DNA of 64,000 nucleotides, taken from Dyadobacter sp. (GTDB lineage: Bacteria; Bacteroidota; Bacteroidia; Cytophagales; Spirosomataceae). The stretch covers positions 186,001-250,000 of the forward strand of contig NZ_JAGIAS010000006.1 in the NCBI RefSeq assembly GCF_017744695.1, given 5' to 3'. Shown piece after piece: positions 1 to 7,637 of this stretch (positions are counted from its first letter, which is position 1; each line of letters starts with the position of its first letter). Below the pieces are notes generated by a model. The model saw only the letters and a program-made list of their open reading frames with translations. It made no database searches and was not told the origin of the DNA. Both the position numbers and the translations under genes were made by a program.

Positions 1-219
1 TTCCCTGACAAACCGATTACCAAGAAACCTGCAGAGGTTCGTATGGGTAAAGGTAAAGGTGCACCTGAGTATTGGGTAGCTCCTGTTAAGCCTGGAACTA
101 TCATTTTCGAAGCGACTGGTGTAGCGCTGGATACTGCAAACGAAGCATTGCGTTTGGCTGCACAAAAGTTGCCAATTAAGACAAGGTTCGTCGTACGCCG
201 GGATTATCAGGAATCATAG
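1..219 (+). CDS. rplP: 50S ribosomal protein L16, C-terminal part (cut by window edge)
   Basis: The reading frame is open from base 1 and stops at 217-219. The 72 visible residues contain MGKGKGAPEYWVAPVKPG and end KTRFVVRRDYQES, the conserved C-terminal half of L16, which sits near the A site and the peptidyl transferase centre of the large subunit. The start lies outside the window. The next gene is rpmC, the standard L16-L29-S17 order of the S10/spc cluster, so the identity is secure although the protein is incomplete here. Confidence 0.97.
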   Translation, partial: FPDKPITKKPAEVRMGKGKGAPEYWVAPVKPGTIIFEATGVALDTANEALRLAAQKLPIKTRFVVRRDYQES

Positions 220-258
220 TAGTCCGAACGTATTTAGAACCGCTAATTATCAAAAGCA

Positions 259-453
259 ATGACTAGTAAAGAAATAAAGAATCTGTCGCAGGATCAGCTT
301 AAAGAGCAGATCGCCCAAGAGAGAGAGCGCTTACTCCGGTTGAAATTTGCGCATGCTATTTCTCCAATTGAGAACCCTCTGCGTATTCGCGCCTCACGTA
401 AGGAAATTGCAAGACTCTTAACCGAGCTGTCGGCTAAATCTAACCAACAGTAA
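259..453 (+). CDS. rpmC: 50S ribosomal protein L29
   Basis: A 64-residue protein that begins MTSKEIKNLSQDQLKEQI and has the usual L29 helical-hairpin composition: acidic and polar first helix, then FAHAISPIENPLRIRASRKEIARL. L29 lies by the peptide exit tunnel next to L23 and helps form the docking site for trigger factor and SRP. Length is typical. It is 39 bases after rplP and 14 bases before rpsQ, consistent with one transcript. Confidence 0.97.
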   Translation: MTSKEIKNLSQDQLKEQIAQERERLLRLKFAHAISPIENPLRIRASRKEIARLLTELSAKSNQQ

Positions 454-467
454 ACAGTTTAGAAATT

Positions 468-731
468 ATGGAGGCAACAGTAAGAAATTTACGTAAAGAG
501 AGAATTGGCAAAGTGGTGAGCAACAAAATGGACAAGTCCTGTGTGATCACCGTAGTGCGTAAAGTGAAGCACGAGAAGTATGGTAAGTTTATGACTAAAA
601 CTACCAAACTGATGGTTCACGACGAAACAAACCAGGTTGGTATCGGCGATACTATCCGTGTAATGGAAACTCGTCCGCTTAGCAAAAACAAGCGTTGGAG
701 ATTAGTAGAAATCCTTGAAAGAGCGAAGTAA
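468..731 (+). CDS. rpsQ: 30S ribosomal protein S17
   Basis: An 87-residue OB-fold protein. It contains KERIGKVVSNKMDKSCVITV and the C-terminal signature GDTIRVMETRPLSKNKRWRL, both diagnostic of S17, a primary 16S rRNA-binding protein of the 5' domain. It follows rpmC by 14 bases and is separated from rplN by two bases, so translation of the pair is probably coupled. Confidence 0.97.
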   Translation: MEATVRNLRKERIGKVVSNKMDKSCVITVVRKVKHEKYGKFMTKTTKLMVHDETNQVGIGDTIRVMETRPLSKNKRWRLVEILERAK

Positions 732-733
732 TC

Positions 734-1102
734 ATGGTACAACAAGAATCAAGACTGTCAGTAGCCGATAACAGTGGCGCGAAAGAAGTACTCGTAATCC
801 GGGTATTGGGCGGAACTGGAAAGCGTTACGCTTCGGTGGGCGATAAGATCGTCGTGACAGTGAAATCCGCTCTGTCTTCGAGCAACATGAAAAAAGGAAC
901 GGTTTCCAAAGCCGTGGTTGTACGTACTAAAAAAGAGGTACGTCGCAAAGATGGAACTTACATCCGGTTTGAAGATAATGCGGCAGTTTTATTGAACAAC
1001 AATGACGAACCACGTGGTTCACGTATTTTCGGACCAGTTGCCCGCGAGTTGCGCGAGAAGCAGTTCATGAAAATCGTATCACTGGCACCAGAAGTGTTGT
1101 AA
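734..1102 (+). CDS. rplN: 50S ribosomal protein L14
   Basis: A 122-residue protein, the exact usual length of L14. It opens MVQQESRLSVADNSGAKE and carries the L14 signature region RRKDGTYIRFEDNAAVLLNN, then GSRIFGPVARELREKQFMKI. L14 binds 23S rRNA at the subunit interface and is a target of RsfS-type silencing factors. It is followed 42 bases later by rplX, as in other bacterial spc clusters. Confidence 0.98.
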   Translation: MVQQESRLSVADNSGAKEVLVIRVLGGTGKRYASVGDKIVVTVKSALSSSNMKKGTVSKAVVVRTKKEVRRKDGTYIRFEDNAAVLLNNNDEPRGSRIFGPVARELREKQFMKIVSLAPEVL

Positions 1103-1144
1103 GAAACATCAGTATTTCTTTAAACTGTTAAGAAGAATACCTCA

Positions 1145-1486
1145 ATGGAAAGTACAAATAAAAAAGCACCGGCAAAATTGCACGTTCGCAAAGGTGATAC
1201 CGTGAAAGTGATTTCAGGTAACGCAAAAGGCGAAACAGGCGTAATCACCAAGGTGCTTGTAGAAAAACAGAGAGCTACTGTGGAAGGTGTGAACATGATC
1301 ACCAAGCACGTTAAGCCAAACGCGCAGAACCCACAAGGAAGCATCGAAAAACGCGAAGGCGCAATTCACATCAGTAACCTGATGGTAGTGGATCCTAAGA
1401 CAGGTGAAGCTTCAAGAACCGGCCGTAAAGCGAACGACAAAGGAAAACTCCAACGCTATTCGAAAAAATCCGGAAACTTATTGTAA
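1145..1486 (+). CDS. rplX: 50S ribosomal protein L24
   Basis: A 113-residue protein with the KOW motif VRKGDTVKVISGNAKGETG near residues 15-33, followed by VEGVNMITKHVKPNAQNPQG, which together identify L24, an assembly initiator of the large subunit. The ATG at 1145 sits just before the basic MESTNKKAPAK leader. The 74-base spacer to rplE is longer than most in this cluster and holds a hairpin described separately. Confidence 0.97.
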   Translation: MESTNKKAPAKLHVRKGDTVKVISGNAKGETGVITKVLVEKQRATVEGVNMITKHVKPNAQNPQGSIEKREGAIHISNLMVVDPKTGEASRTGRKANDKGKLQRYSKKSGNLL

Positions 1487-1560
1487 TCCGGATTTGCCGA
1501 AAGCAGTTGATTTTTATAACCAAGCGCGTGGGTCGGCAATCCACATAATCACTTTCAAAC
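1487..1560 (+). promoter_or_regulatory. rplX-rplE intercistronic hairpin, possible S8 repressor site
   Basis: The spacer contains GGATTTGCCGA (1490-1500), which pairs with TCGGCAATCC (1533-1542) with one bulged base. No T-run follows, so it is not a simple terminator. In E. coli, S8 represses the spc operon by binding mRNA at the rplX-rplE junction. The position here is the same, and the S8 gene lies downstream, but no match to the S8-binding helix was demonstrated. Role is inferred from position. Confidence 0.35.
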
Positions 1561-2115
1561 ATGGCGACGCCTAGATTAAAAGAGAAATACGTTAGCGAAA
1601 TCGTTTCGCAATTGAAGGGGAAATTCCAGTACAAATCAAGCATGCAGGTTCCCCGCTTGACAAAGATTGTTATCAACAAAGGTATCGGAGCTGCTGTGGC
1701 AGATAAGAAACTTGTTGACACCGGTGTGGAAGAGTTGAGCCTGATCACAGGACAGAAAGCGATAGCTACTATCTCCAAAAAGGCTGTTTCTAACTTCAAG
1801 TTGCGTGAAAACATGCCTATCGGAGCGAAAGTAACGCTTCGTGGTGACAAGATGTACGAATTCCTTGACCGCCTTACTACCATTGCAATGCCACGTGTAC
1901 GTGACTTCAAAGGTATCAGCGACAAAGGGTTCGATGGACGTGGAAATTATACGTTCGGTGTGAAGGAGCAAATTATTTTCCCTGAAATCAGCATCGAAAA
2001 AGTGGCGAAAATCACTGGTATGGATATCACATTCGTGACCTCTACCAACTCTGACGAAGAGAGCTACGAATTGCTGAAAGCATTGGGAATGCCTTTCACC
2101 AACGCGAATAAATAA
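1561..2115 (+). CDS. rplE: 50S ribosomal protein L5
   Basis: A 184-residue protein typical of L5, which binds 5S rRNA and contacts the P-site tRNA and S13. Diagnostic stretches are MQVPRLTKIVINKGIGAA, then LITGQKAIATISKKAVSNFK, and KGFDGRGNYTFGVKEQIIFPE. The start at 1561 gives MATPRLKEKYVSEIV, a normal L5 N-terminus. It is followed 29 bases later by rpsN. Confidence 0.97.
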   Translation: MATPRLKEKYVSEIVSQLKGKFQYKSSMQVPRLTKIVINKGIGAAVADKKLVDTGVEELSLITGQKAIATISKKAVSNFKLRENMPIGAKVTLRGDKMYEFLDRLTTIAMPRVRDFKGISDKGFDGRGNYTFGVKEQIIFPEISIEKVAKITGMDITFVTSTNSDEESYELLKALGMPFTNANK

Positions 2116-2144
2116 GAAAATACTACTAAGATTATTTACCGACA

Positions 2145-2414
2145 ATGGCAAAAGAATCAGTAAAAGCACGGGAGAGAAAAAGACAAGCGCTAGTAGAGCG
2201 CTACGCTGAAAAACGTAGCAAGTTGAAAGCTGCCGGTGACTGGGTTGGTCTTGACAAGTTACCACGTAACTCTTCTCCTGTACGCCTGCACAACCGGTGC
2301 AAAATCACCGGAAGACCTCGCGGTTATATGCGTAAATTCGGAATTTCCCGGGTACTCTTCCGCGATATGGCGTCAGATGGAAAAATTCCAGGAGTTACAA
2401 AATCAAGTTGGTAA
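2145..2414 (+). CDS. rpsN: 30S ribosomal protein S14, zinc-free (C-) type
   Basis: An 89-residue S14 with the conserved C-terminal block CKITGRPRGYMRKFGISR. S14 assembles late into the 30S head. The short zinc-binding form carries two CxxC pairs in about 61 residues; this protein has the longer form and only one cysteine, so it does not bind zinc in the usual way. A promoter-like element lies in the 77-base spacer before rpsH. Confidence 0.96.
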   Translation: MAKESVKARERKRQALVERYAEKRSKLKAAGDWVGLDKLPRNSSPVRLHNRCKITGRPRGYMRKFGISRVLFRDMASDGKIPGVTKSSW

Positions 2415-2443
2415 GAATACTTTCAATTCTGATTTCAATTACT

Positions 2444-2451
2444 TAACTTTG
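2444..2451 (+). promoter_or_regulatory. Candidate internal promoter (-7 element) before rpsH
   Basis: TAACTTTG at 2444-2451 is an exact match to the Bacteroidota -7 consensus TAnnTTTG and is followed by C. The -33 region has only a weak TTTC at 2421-2424, 19 bases upstream. It lies in the unusually long rpsN-rpsH spacer, and transcription would begin about 30-40 bases before the rpsH start codon. It could allow S8 and later genes to be expressed apart from the upstream part of the cluster. Confidence 0.5.
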
Positions 2452-2491
2452 CACTCCCGTTCAAAAGGGGGTGTTTAAACTTGGCATAAAC

Positions 2492-2890
2492 ATGTTAACG
2501 GATCCCATAGCAGACTATCTGACGAGACTCAGAAACGCTATCAAAGCGAAGCACCGGGTTGTTGAGATACCTGCATCCAACATAAAAAAAGAGATTACAA
2601 AGGTACTTTTTGACAAGGGGTACATTCAAAGCTATAAATTCGACGAGGTTGGTCCTCAGGGAGTTATCAAGATAGCTTTGAAATACAATCCTGTGACAAA
2701 GCAATCTGCAATTGTGAAATTGGAGAGGGTTAGTAAGCCTGGACTACGTAAATATTCAGGTTCATCAACACTGCCACGTGTATTGGGCGGCTTAGGAACA
2801 GTGATCATCTCTACATCGAAAGGTGTAATGACAGATAAAGAAGCTAAGACACTGAATGTGGGTGGTGAAGTGTTATGTTTCGTGTATTAA
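2492..2890 (+). CDS. rpsH: 30S ribosomal protein S8
   Basis: The ATG at 2492 gives a 132-residue protein starting MLTDPIADYLTRLRN, the canonical S8 N-terminus. A GTG at 2471 would add seven residues that S8 does not have. The C-terminal SSTLPRVLGGLGTVIISTSKG and the final EVLCFVY fit the family. S8 is a primary binder of the 16S central domain and, in E. coli, the autoregulator of the spc operon. Confidence 0.96.
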   Translation: MLTDPIADYLTRLRNAIKAKHRVVEIPASNIKKEITKVLFDKGYIQSYKFDEVGPQGVIKIALKYNPVTKQSAIVKLERVSKPGLRKYSGSSTLPRVLGGLGTVIISTSKGVMTDKEAKTLNVGGEVLCFVY

Positions 2891-2911
2891 TATTTAAAAG
2901 TTATTCAGGAA

Positions 2912-3469
2912 ATGTCACGAATAGGAAATAAAGTTATCACGTTGCCTGCGGGAGTATCCGTATCGGTTGCAGACGATAACGTAGTATCTGTAAAAGGCCC
3001 TAAAGGCACACTTACCCAGGCTGTTGACAGCGACATCACTGTTGAGGTTGAAGGTAGCGAGCTGAAAGTGAAGCGCCCTACAGAGCAGAAGCGTCACAAA
3101 GCATTGCACGGCCTTTACCGTTCCCTGTTGAACAACATGGTAATTGGTGTGGGCGAAGGTTACAAGCGCGAGCTTGAAATTATCGGGGTAGGTTACAAAG
3201 CGAGCTCGGCGAACAATGTTCTCGAACTTCAATTGGGTTACTCGCACAACATTTTCATGGCGATCCCTGAGGAGATCAAAGTGGTTACGACTTCGGAAAA
3301 AGGTCAGAACCCTAAGGTTATCCTGGAAGGTATCGACAAAGAACTGATTGGTGCAGTAGCAGCGAAAATCAAATCCCTTCGCAAAGTTGAGCCTTACAAA
3401 GGAAAAGGTATCCGTTTTGTTGGTGAAGTGGTCCGTCGTAAGGCAGGTAAGTCTGCTTCTAAGAAATAG
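2912..3469 (+). CDS. rplF: 50S ribosomal protein L6
   Basis: A 185-residue protein with the two-domain L6 layout. It begins MSRIGNKVITLPAGVSV, has VGEGYKRELEIIGVGYKA in the middle and the conserved C-terminal tract KVEPYKGKGIRFVGEVVRRK. L6 sits at the base of the L7/L12 stalk near the sarcin-ricin loop. It is 21 bases after rpsH and 47 bases before rplR. Confidence 0.97.
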   Translation: MSRIGNKVITLPAGVSVSVADDNVVSVKGPKGTLTQAVDSDITVEVEGSELKVKRPTEQKRHKALHGLYRSLLNNMVIGVGEGYKRELEIIGVGYKASSANNVLELQLGYSHNIFMAIPEEIKVVTTSEKGQNPKVILEGIDKELIGAVAAKIKSLRKVEPYKGKGIRFVGEVVRRKAGKSASKK

Positions 3470-3516
3470 TGCGTAGCCACCGATCAATGTTATAAACAAG
3501 TAAGATAAGATTAAAG

Positions 3517-3870
3517 ATGGCTAACGTAAAAGCAGATAGAAGACAACGCCTGAAACTTCACATCCGTAAGCGGGTGAAGGGAAGCGCGGAGCGCCCAAGA
3601 CTTTCGGTCTTCCGTTCCAACACAAGCATATACGCTCAGATTATCGATGATATCAAAGGGGTTACCCTTGCGAGTGCATCATCGGTAGAACTGGGAGGCA
3701 GAAAAGAAAACGCAAACGTTGAAGTTGCTGCCCAGGTAGGTAAAAAGATCGCTGAGAAAGCGCAGGAAGCAGGTATCCAGGCAGTGGTTTTCGACCGTAA
3801 CGGATATTTGTACCACGGTAAGGTAAAAGCATTGGCCGACGGAGCTCGTGAGGGTGGCCTGAAATTCTAA
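3517..3870 (+). CDS. rplR: 50S ribosomal protein L18
   Basis: A 117-residue protein with the L18 pattern: a basic N-terminus (RRQRLKLHIRKRVKGSAERP), then RLSVFRSNTSIYAQIIDD, and a C-terminal VVFDRNGYLYHGKVKALADG. L18 binds 5S rRNA and, with L5, forms the 5S ribonucleoprotein. Length is normal. It is separated from rpsE by 14 bases. Confidence 0.97.
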   Translation: MANVKADRRQRLKLHIRKRVKGSAERPRLSVFRSNTSIYAQIIDDIKGVTLASASSVELGGRKENANVEVAAQVGKKIAEKAQEAGIQAVVFDRNGYLYHGKVKALADGAREGGLKF

Positions 3871-3884
3871 GTATAACAAAGACT

Positions 3885-4400
3885 ATGTCTACAAATACAA
3901 GACCTTCAAAGGTTAACGAATCAGACCTGAAAGAGCGCGTTGTAGCGATCAACCGGGTAGCAAAAGTAGTAAAAGGTGGTCGTCGTTTCTCCTTCTCTGC
4001 CATCGTGGTAGTTGGAGACGGAAACGGAGTTGTAGGTTACGGATTGGGCAAAGCCAATGAAGTAACTGACGCGATCGCCAAAGGAATTGACGATGCTAAG
4101 AAAAACCTGATCCAAATTCCTATGCTTAAACATACCGTTCCTCACGAAATGGAAGGTAAGTTCAGCGGCGGTTTCGTTCTGATCAAGCCGGCTGCTCCTG
4201 GTACAGGGGTACTGGCAGGTGGCCCGATGCGTGCAGTGCTGGAAAGTGCAGGTATTAAAGACGTACTTGCGAAATCCAAAGGTTCATCGAACCCGCACAA
4301 CGTAATCAAGGCTACAATTGACGCTCTTTTGAAAATGAGAGCTCCGCATCAGGTTGCTTTCCAACGCAGCGTTAAATTGGAAAAAGTATTCAACGGATAA
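3885..4400 (+). CDS. rpsE: 30S ribosomal protein S5
   Basis: A 171-residue protein. The double-stranded RNA-binding-like N-terminal half holds ERVVAINRVAKVVKGGRRFS and GDGNGVVGYGLGKANEV; the C-terminal half has PGTGVLAGGPMRAVLESAG, the S5 signature. S5 contributes to decoding fidelity and forms part of the mRNA entry channel. Its stop codon lies inside a UUCG-capped hairpin described below. Confidence 0.97.
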   Translation: MSTNTRPSKVNESDLKERVVAINRVAKVVKGGRRFSFSAIVVVGDGNGVVGYGLGKANEVTDAIAKGIDDAKKNLIQIPMLKHTVPHEMEGKFSGGFVLIKPAAPGTGVLAGGPMRAVLESAGIKDVLAKSKGSSNPHNVIKATIDALLKMRAPHQVAFQRSVKLEKVFNG

Positions 4401-4416
4401 TCCTTCGGGGTTATCC
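4395..4416 (+). promoter_or_regulatory. UUCG tetraloop hairpin over the rpsE stop codon
   Basis: GGATAATCC (4395-4403), loop TTCG, and GGGTTATCC (4408-4416) form a 9-bp stem with one G-U pair, capped by the very stable C(UUCG)G tetraloop. The rpsE stop codon (4398-4400) is in the left arm. No T-run follows, so it probably acts in RNA stability, processing or translational coupling to rpmD, not termination. Function is inferred. Confidence 0.6.
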
Positions 4417-4433
4417 TCAATCTGAGAGTAATC

Positions 4434-4613
4434 ATGTCAAAAGTACGTATTACACAAGTTAAGAGCACAATTGACCGCCCTGAGAAGCAAAAGCTGACGA
4501 TCAAAGCGTTGGGTCTTGGTAAACTGAACCGGTCTGTTGAGAAAGAAAACAGCGATGCCATCGCGGGAATGATCCGCAAGGTAAGCCACTTGGTTAAAGT
4601 TGAAGAAATTTAA
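4434..4613 (+). CDS. rpmD: 50S ribosomal protein L30
   Basis: A 59-residue protein read directly from the sequence: ATG at 4434, TAA at 4611-4613. It begins MSKVRITQVKSTIDRPEKQK and contains TIKALGLGKLNRSVEKENS, matching the small L30 family (about 59 residues) that packs on 23S rRNA domain II. Its place between rpsE and rplO is the standard one. Confidence 0.96.
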   Translation: MSKVRITQVKSTIDRPEKQKLTIKALGLGKLNRSVEKENSDAIAGMIRKVSHLVKVEEI

Positions 4614-4625
4614 TATACGAATAGT

Positions 4626-5072
4626 ATGAATTTAAGTTCATTAAAACCGGCTGCTGGTTCCGTTAAGGTAGGAAAGCGGGTTGGACGTGGTCAGGGTTCC
4701 GGTAAAGGAGGCACTGCTGCACGTGGACACAAAGGAGCGCAGTCGCGTTCAGGTTACAGCCGCAAGCTGGGCTTCGAAGGTGGTCAGATGCCTCTTCAAA
4801 GACGTTTGCCGAAATTCGGTTTCAACAACATCAACCGCGTTGAGTACAAGGCGTTGAACCTGGATGCAATCCAGGCATTGGTTGAAAAAACCGGAGCCTC
4901 GGTGGTAACTTTGGATCTGATTCGTGAAAATGGTCTCAGCGCAAAGAATGACCTGGTTAAGATCCTTAGCCGTGGTGAAATTACTTCTGCGGTTGAAGTT
5001 CAGGCTCATGGGTTTTCTGCATCGGCTATCGAGGCAATCGAGAAGGCGGGAGGTAAAGCAGTTAAATTGTAA
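4626..5072 (+). CDS. rplO: 50S ribosomal protein L15
   Basis: A 148-residue protein. The glycine-rich, basic N-terminus (KRVGRGQGSGKGGTAARGHK, then GFEGGQMPLQRRLPKFGF) is unmistakable L15, a late assembly protein that threads deep into the large subunit. The globular C-terminus ends IEAIEKAGGKAVKL. It precedes secY by 60 bases. Confidence 0.97.
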   Translation: MNLSSLKPAAGSVKVGKRVGRGQGSGKGGTAARGHKGAQSRSGYSRKLGFEGGQMPLQRRLPKFGFNNINRVEYKALNLDAIQALVEKTGASVVTLDLIRENGLSAKNDLVKILSRGEITSAVEVQAHGFSASAIEAIEKAGGKAVKL

Positions 5073-5132
5073 TTTAGCTGCGATACCCGACAGAATTTGT
5101 TTACTTTGAACAGAGCGTTGTAAGCCCAGAAG

Positions 5133-6446
5133 ATGAAACGATTTTTAGAGACTATAAAACACATATTTGCGATTGAGGAGTTGAGAACACGTATTCTCAA
5201 CACTCTTTTGTTTATAACGATCTTCCGGTTGGGGTCTTACGTTGCGTTGCCAGGTGTTGAACCTGATCAAATGAATGTATCCTCTCAGGGATTGTTGGGG
5301 TTGCTGGATACTTTCTTAGGTGGCGCTTTTAGCAAAGCGTCCATTTTTGCGTTGGGTATCATGCCTTACATCTCCGCTTCCATTGCAATCCAGCTTTTGA
5401 CTATGGCGTTGCCATATTTCCAGAAGATGCAGAAGGAGGGAGAATCAGGTCGTAAAAAGCTGAACCAAATTACCCGGGTTCTGACTATCGTTGTTACACT
5501 TGTTCAAGGTACTGCTTATTTGAATACCACTGTACCTGACGAGGCTCTTCTGGTTTCCAGAAGTATGTTCACCGTTTCGTCGGTATTCGTACTGACAGCG
5601 GGTACAATGTTCTGTATGTGGCTCGGTGAAAGGATCACAGACAAGGGTATCGGTAATGGTATTTCGATGCTGATCATGATCGGTATCGTTTCGCGTTTCC
5701 CAGGTGCGATCTACAAAGAGTTCGTATCAAGAGGTAGCGGCCAGGTCCTTGTTTTTGTATTGGAAATCGTTGCCCTGTATTTTGTAATTATGGGGGCGGT
5801 AATGTTGACCCAGGCTGTTCGTCGTATTCCTATCCAATATGCTAAGCAGGTTGTAGGAAATCGCGTAATGGGTGGCCAGCGCCAATATCTTCCATTGAAA
5901 TTGAATGCAGCAGGTGTAATGCCTATCATTTTCGCTCAGGCTTTGATGTTCATTCCTTCACTGGGTGCATCATATTTCGCTGAGAAAAGTGATTTCGCCA
6001 GCAATGTAGCTACGATCTTCGCTAACTATACAACCTGGCAGTACAACCTCCTGTTCGCAGTATTGATTATTGTTTTTACGTTCTTCTATACCGCGATTTC
6101 GGTAAACCCTCAGCAGATTGCTGATGATATGAAGCGTGGAGGCGGGTTTATCCCGGGTGTTAAACCAGGTCAGCAGACATCTGAGTACATCAGCTCTGTC
6201 CTTGACCGTATCACTTTCCCTGGTGCATTGATGCTGGCGGTCGTTGCTACCTTGCCTGCATTCGCAAGTCTTCTGGGAATCTCAACGGACTTTGCTCACT
6301 TCTTCGGAGGAACTTCATTGTTGATCATGGTAGGTGTGGTTCTGGATACCTTGCAACAGGTGGAAAGCTACTTGCTAATGCGTCGCTACGAAGGTTTGAT
6401 GAAGTCGGGACGTGTAAAAGGGCGCACCGAGAGCGTAGCAATCTGA
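5133..6446 (+). CDS. secY: Protein translocase subunit SecY
   Basis: A 437-residue, ten-helix membrane protein that forms the pore of the Sec translocon with SecE and SecG. Visible family features include GIMPYISASIAIQLLTM, QMQKEGESGRKKLNQITR, the loop VVGNRVMGGQRQYLPLKLN and PQQIADDMKRGGGFIPGVKPG near the large C-terminal cytoplasmic loop that meets SecA and the ribosome. Length is standard. It sits between rplO and map, separated from map by one base, so map is translationally coupled. Confidence 0.97.
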   Translation: MKRFLETIKHIFAIEELRTRILNTLLFITIFRLGSYVALPGVEPDQMNVSSQGLLGLLDTFLGGAFSKASIFALGIMPYISASIAIQLLTMALPYFQKMQKEGESGRKKLNQITRVLTIVVTLVQGTAYLNTTVPDEALLVSRSMFTVSSVFVLTAGTMFCMWLGERITDKGIGNGISMLIMIGIVSRFPGAIYKEFVSRGSGQVLVFVLEIVALYFVIMGAVMLTQAVRRIPIQYAKQVVGNRVMGGQRQYLPLKLNAAGVMPIIFAQALMFIPSLGASYFAEKSDFASNVATIFANYTTWQYNLLFAVLIIVFTFFYTAISVNPQQIADDMKRGGGFIPGVKPGQQTSEYISSVLDRITFPGALMLAVVATLPAFASLLGISTDFAHFFGGTSLLIMVGVVLDTLQQVESYLLMRRYEGLMKSGRVKGRTESVAI

Positions 6447-6447
6447 A

Positions 6448-7245
6448 ATGATTTATCTTAAAACAGAAGAGGAAATCAACCTGATAAAGGTTAGTGCTCA
6501 GATCCTCGGCAAAGCACATGCGGAAGTAGCTACCTGGGTAAAACCGGGCGTTACAACCGGAAAGTTGGATGCGGTAGCCGAGGAATATATCAGAGACAAC
6601 GGTGGGATCCCGTCATTCAAGGGGTTCAACAAATTTCCGGCTTCTCTTTGTATATCGGTCAATGAAGTAGTAGTCCACGGGATTCCCGGGGGCTACGTGC
6701 TAAAAGAAGGTGACATCGTTTCGATCGATTGCGGTGTTAAACTGAACGGATACCACAGCGATAGTGCCTACACTTATCCGGTTGGAGAAGTTTCCAAGGA
6801 GGTGATGAACCTTCTGACCGCAACCAAGAAGTCCTTGTACAAAGGAATCGAGCAAGCGGTGGATGGCCTTCGGATTGGTGATATCGGCCACGCGGTTCAA
6901 AGTTATGTAGAAGACCGTGGCTATACAGTGGTGAGGGAGTTGGTAGGACATGGAGTTGGCAGGGATCTGCATGAAGCTCCGGAAGTACCAAACTACGGTA
7001 AGCGAGGCAAAGGAATACGGTTGAGAGAAGGTATGGTTTTGGCTATCGAGCCGATGATCAACCTGGGAGCGAAAGCAGTTGTGCAGGAGCGCGACGGCTG
7101 GACAATCCGGACCAACGACAGAAAGTACTCCGCGCATTTCGAACATACCGTGGTAGTGAGAAAGGGAAAGGCAGAAATTCTGACAACATTCGATTACATT
7201 GAAAAAGTGACGGCCAACACCAGCCTTATGGTTGAAGTACAGTAA
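6448..7245 (+). CDS. map: Type I methionine aminopeptidase
   Basis: A 265-residue enzyme that removes the initiator Met from nascent proteins. The pita-bread fold metal ligands are visible: Asp in SIDCGVKLNGYHSDSAYT (two), His in LVGHGVGRDLHEAPEVPNYG, Glu in LAIEPMIN and Glu in HFEHTV. The catalytic His is in NEVVVHGIPG. No N-terminal extension is present (type Ia). It follows secY by one base, as in many bacterial spc clusters, and precedes infA by 12 bases. Confidence 0.96.
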   Translation: MIYLKTEEEINLIKVSAQILGKAHAEVATWVKPGVTTGKLDAVAEEYIRDNGGIPSFKGFNKFPASLCISVNEVVVHGIPGGYVLKEGDIVSIDCGVKLNGYHSDSAYTYPVGEVSKEVMNLLTATKKSLYKGIEQAVDGLRIGDIGHAVQSYVEDRGYTVVRELVGHGVGRDLHEAPEVPNYGKRGKGIRLREGMVLAIEPMINLGAKAVVQERDGWTIRTNDRKYSAHFEHTVVVRKGKAEILTTFDYIEKVTANTSLMVEVQ

Positions 7246-7257
7246 CAAACGCTACGA

Positions 7258-7476
7258 ATGGCAAAACAAGCATCAATCGAACAAGACGGAGTAATTCTCG
7301 AAGCATTGTCAAACGCAATGTTTCGTGTTGTATTAGAGAATAAGCATGAAGTGATAGCGCATATCTCAGGTAAAATGAGAATGCACTATATCAAAATATT
7401 GCCGGGTGACAGAGTAAAGCTGGAAATGTCTCCTTACGACCTATCGAAAGCCCGGATTACATATCGGTACAAGTAA
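7258..7476 (+). CDS. infA: Translation initiation factor IF-1
   Basis: A 72-residue single OB-fold protein, the standard IF-1 length. Diagnostic stretches are EQDGVILEALSNAMFRVVLE, then VIAHISGKMRMHYIKILPGD and KARITYRYK. IF-1 binds the 30S A site during initiation with IF-2 and IF-3. It sits between map and rpmJ in the usual order. Confidence 0.97.
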   Translation: MAKQASIEQDGVILEALSNAMFRVVLENKHEVIAHISGKMRMHYIKILPGDRVKLEMSPYDLSKARITYRYK

Positions 7477-7515
7477 GGGGATCGATTACCTTAAATTAAC
7501 ACTTAGTTTAATCAG

Positions 7516-7632
7516 ATGAAAGTCAAAGCATCAGTAAAGAAACGCAGCGAGGACTGCAAGGTTATCCGCCGGAAGGGTAAAGTGTACGTTATTAACAAGA
7601 AGAACCCACGGTATAAACAAAGACAAGGATAA
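7516..7632 (+). CDS. rpmJ: 50S ribosomal protein L36, zinc-ligand-poor form
   Basis: A 38-residue protein read directly: ATG at 7516, TAA at 7630-7632, starting MKVKASVKKRSEDCKVIRRK and ending NPRYKQRQG. Compared with E. coli L36, the zinc ligands Cys11, Cys27 and His33 are Ser, Asn and Tyr; only Cys14 remains. It is thus a C- type L36 that should not bind zinc. rpsM starts five bases later. Confidence 0.95.
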   Translation: MKVKASVKKRSEDCKVIRRKGKVYVINKKNPRYKQRQG

Positions 7633-7637
7633 TAATT

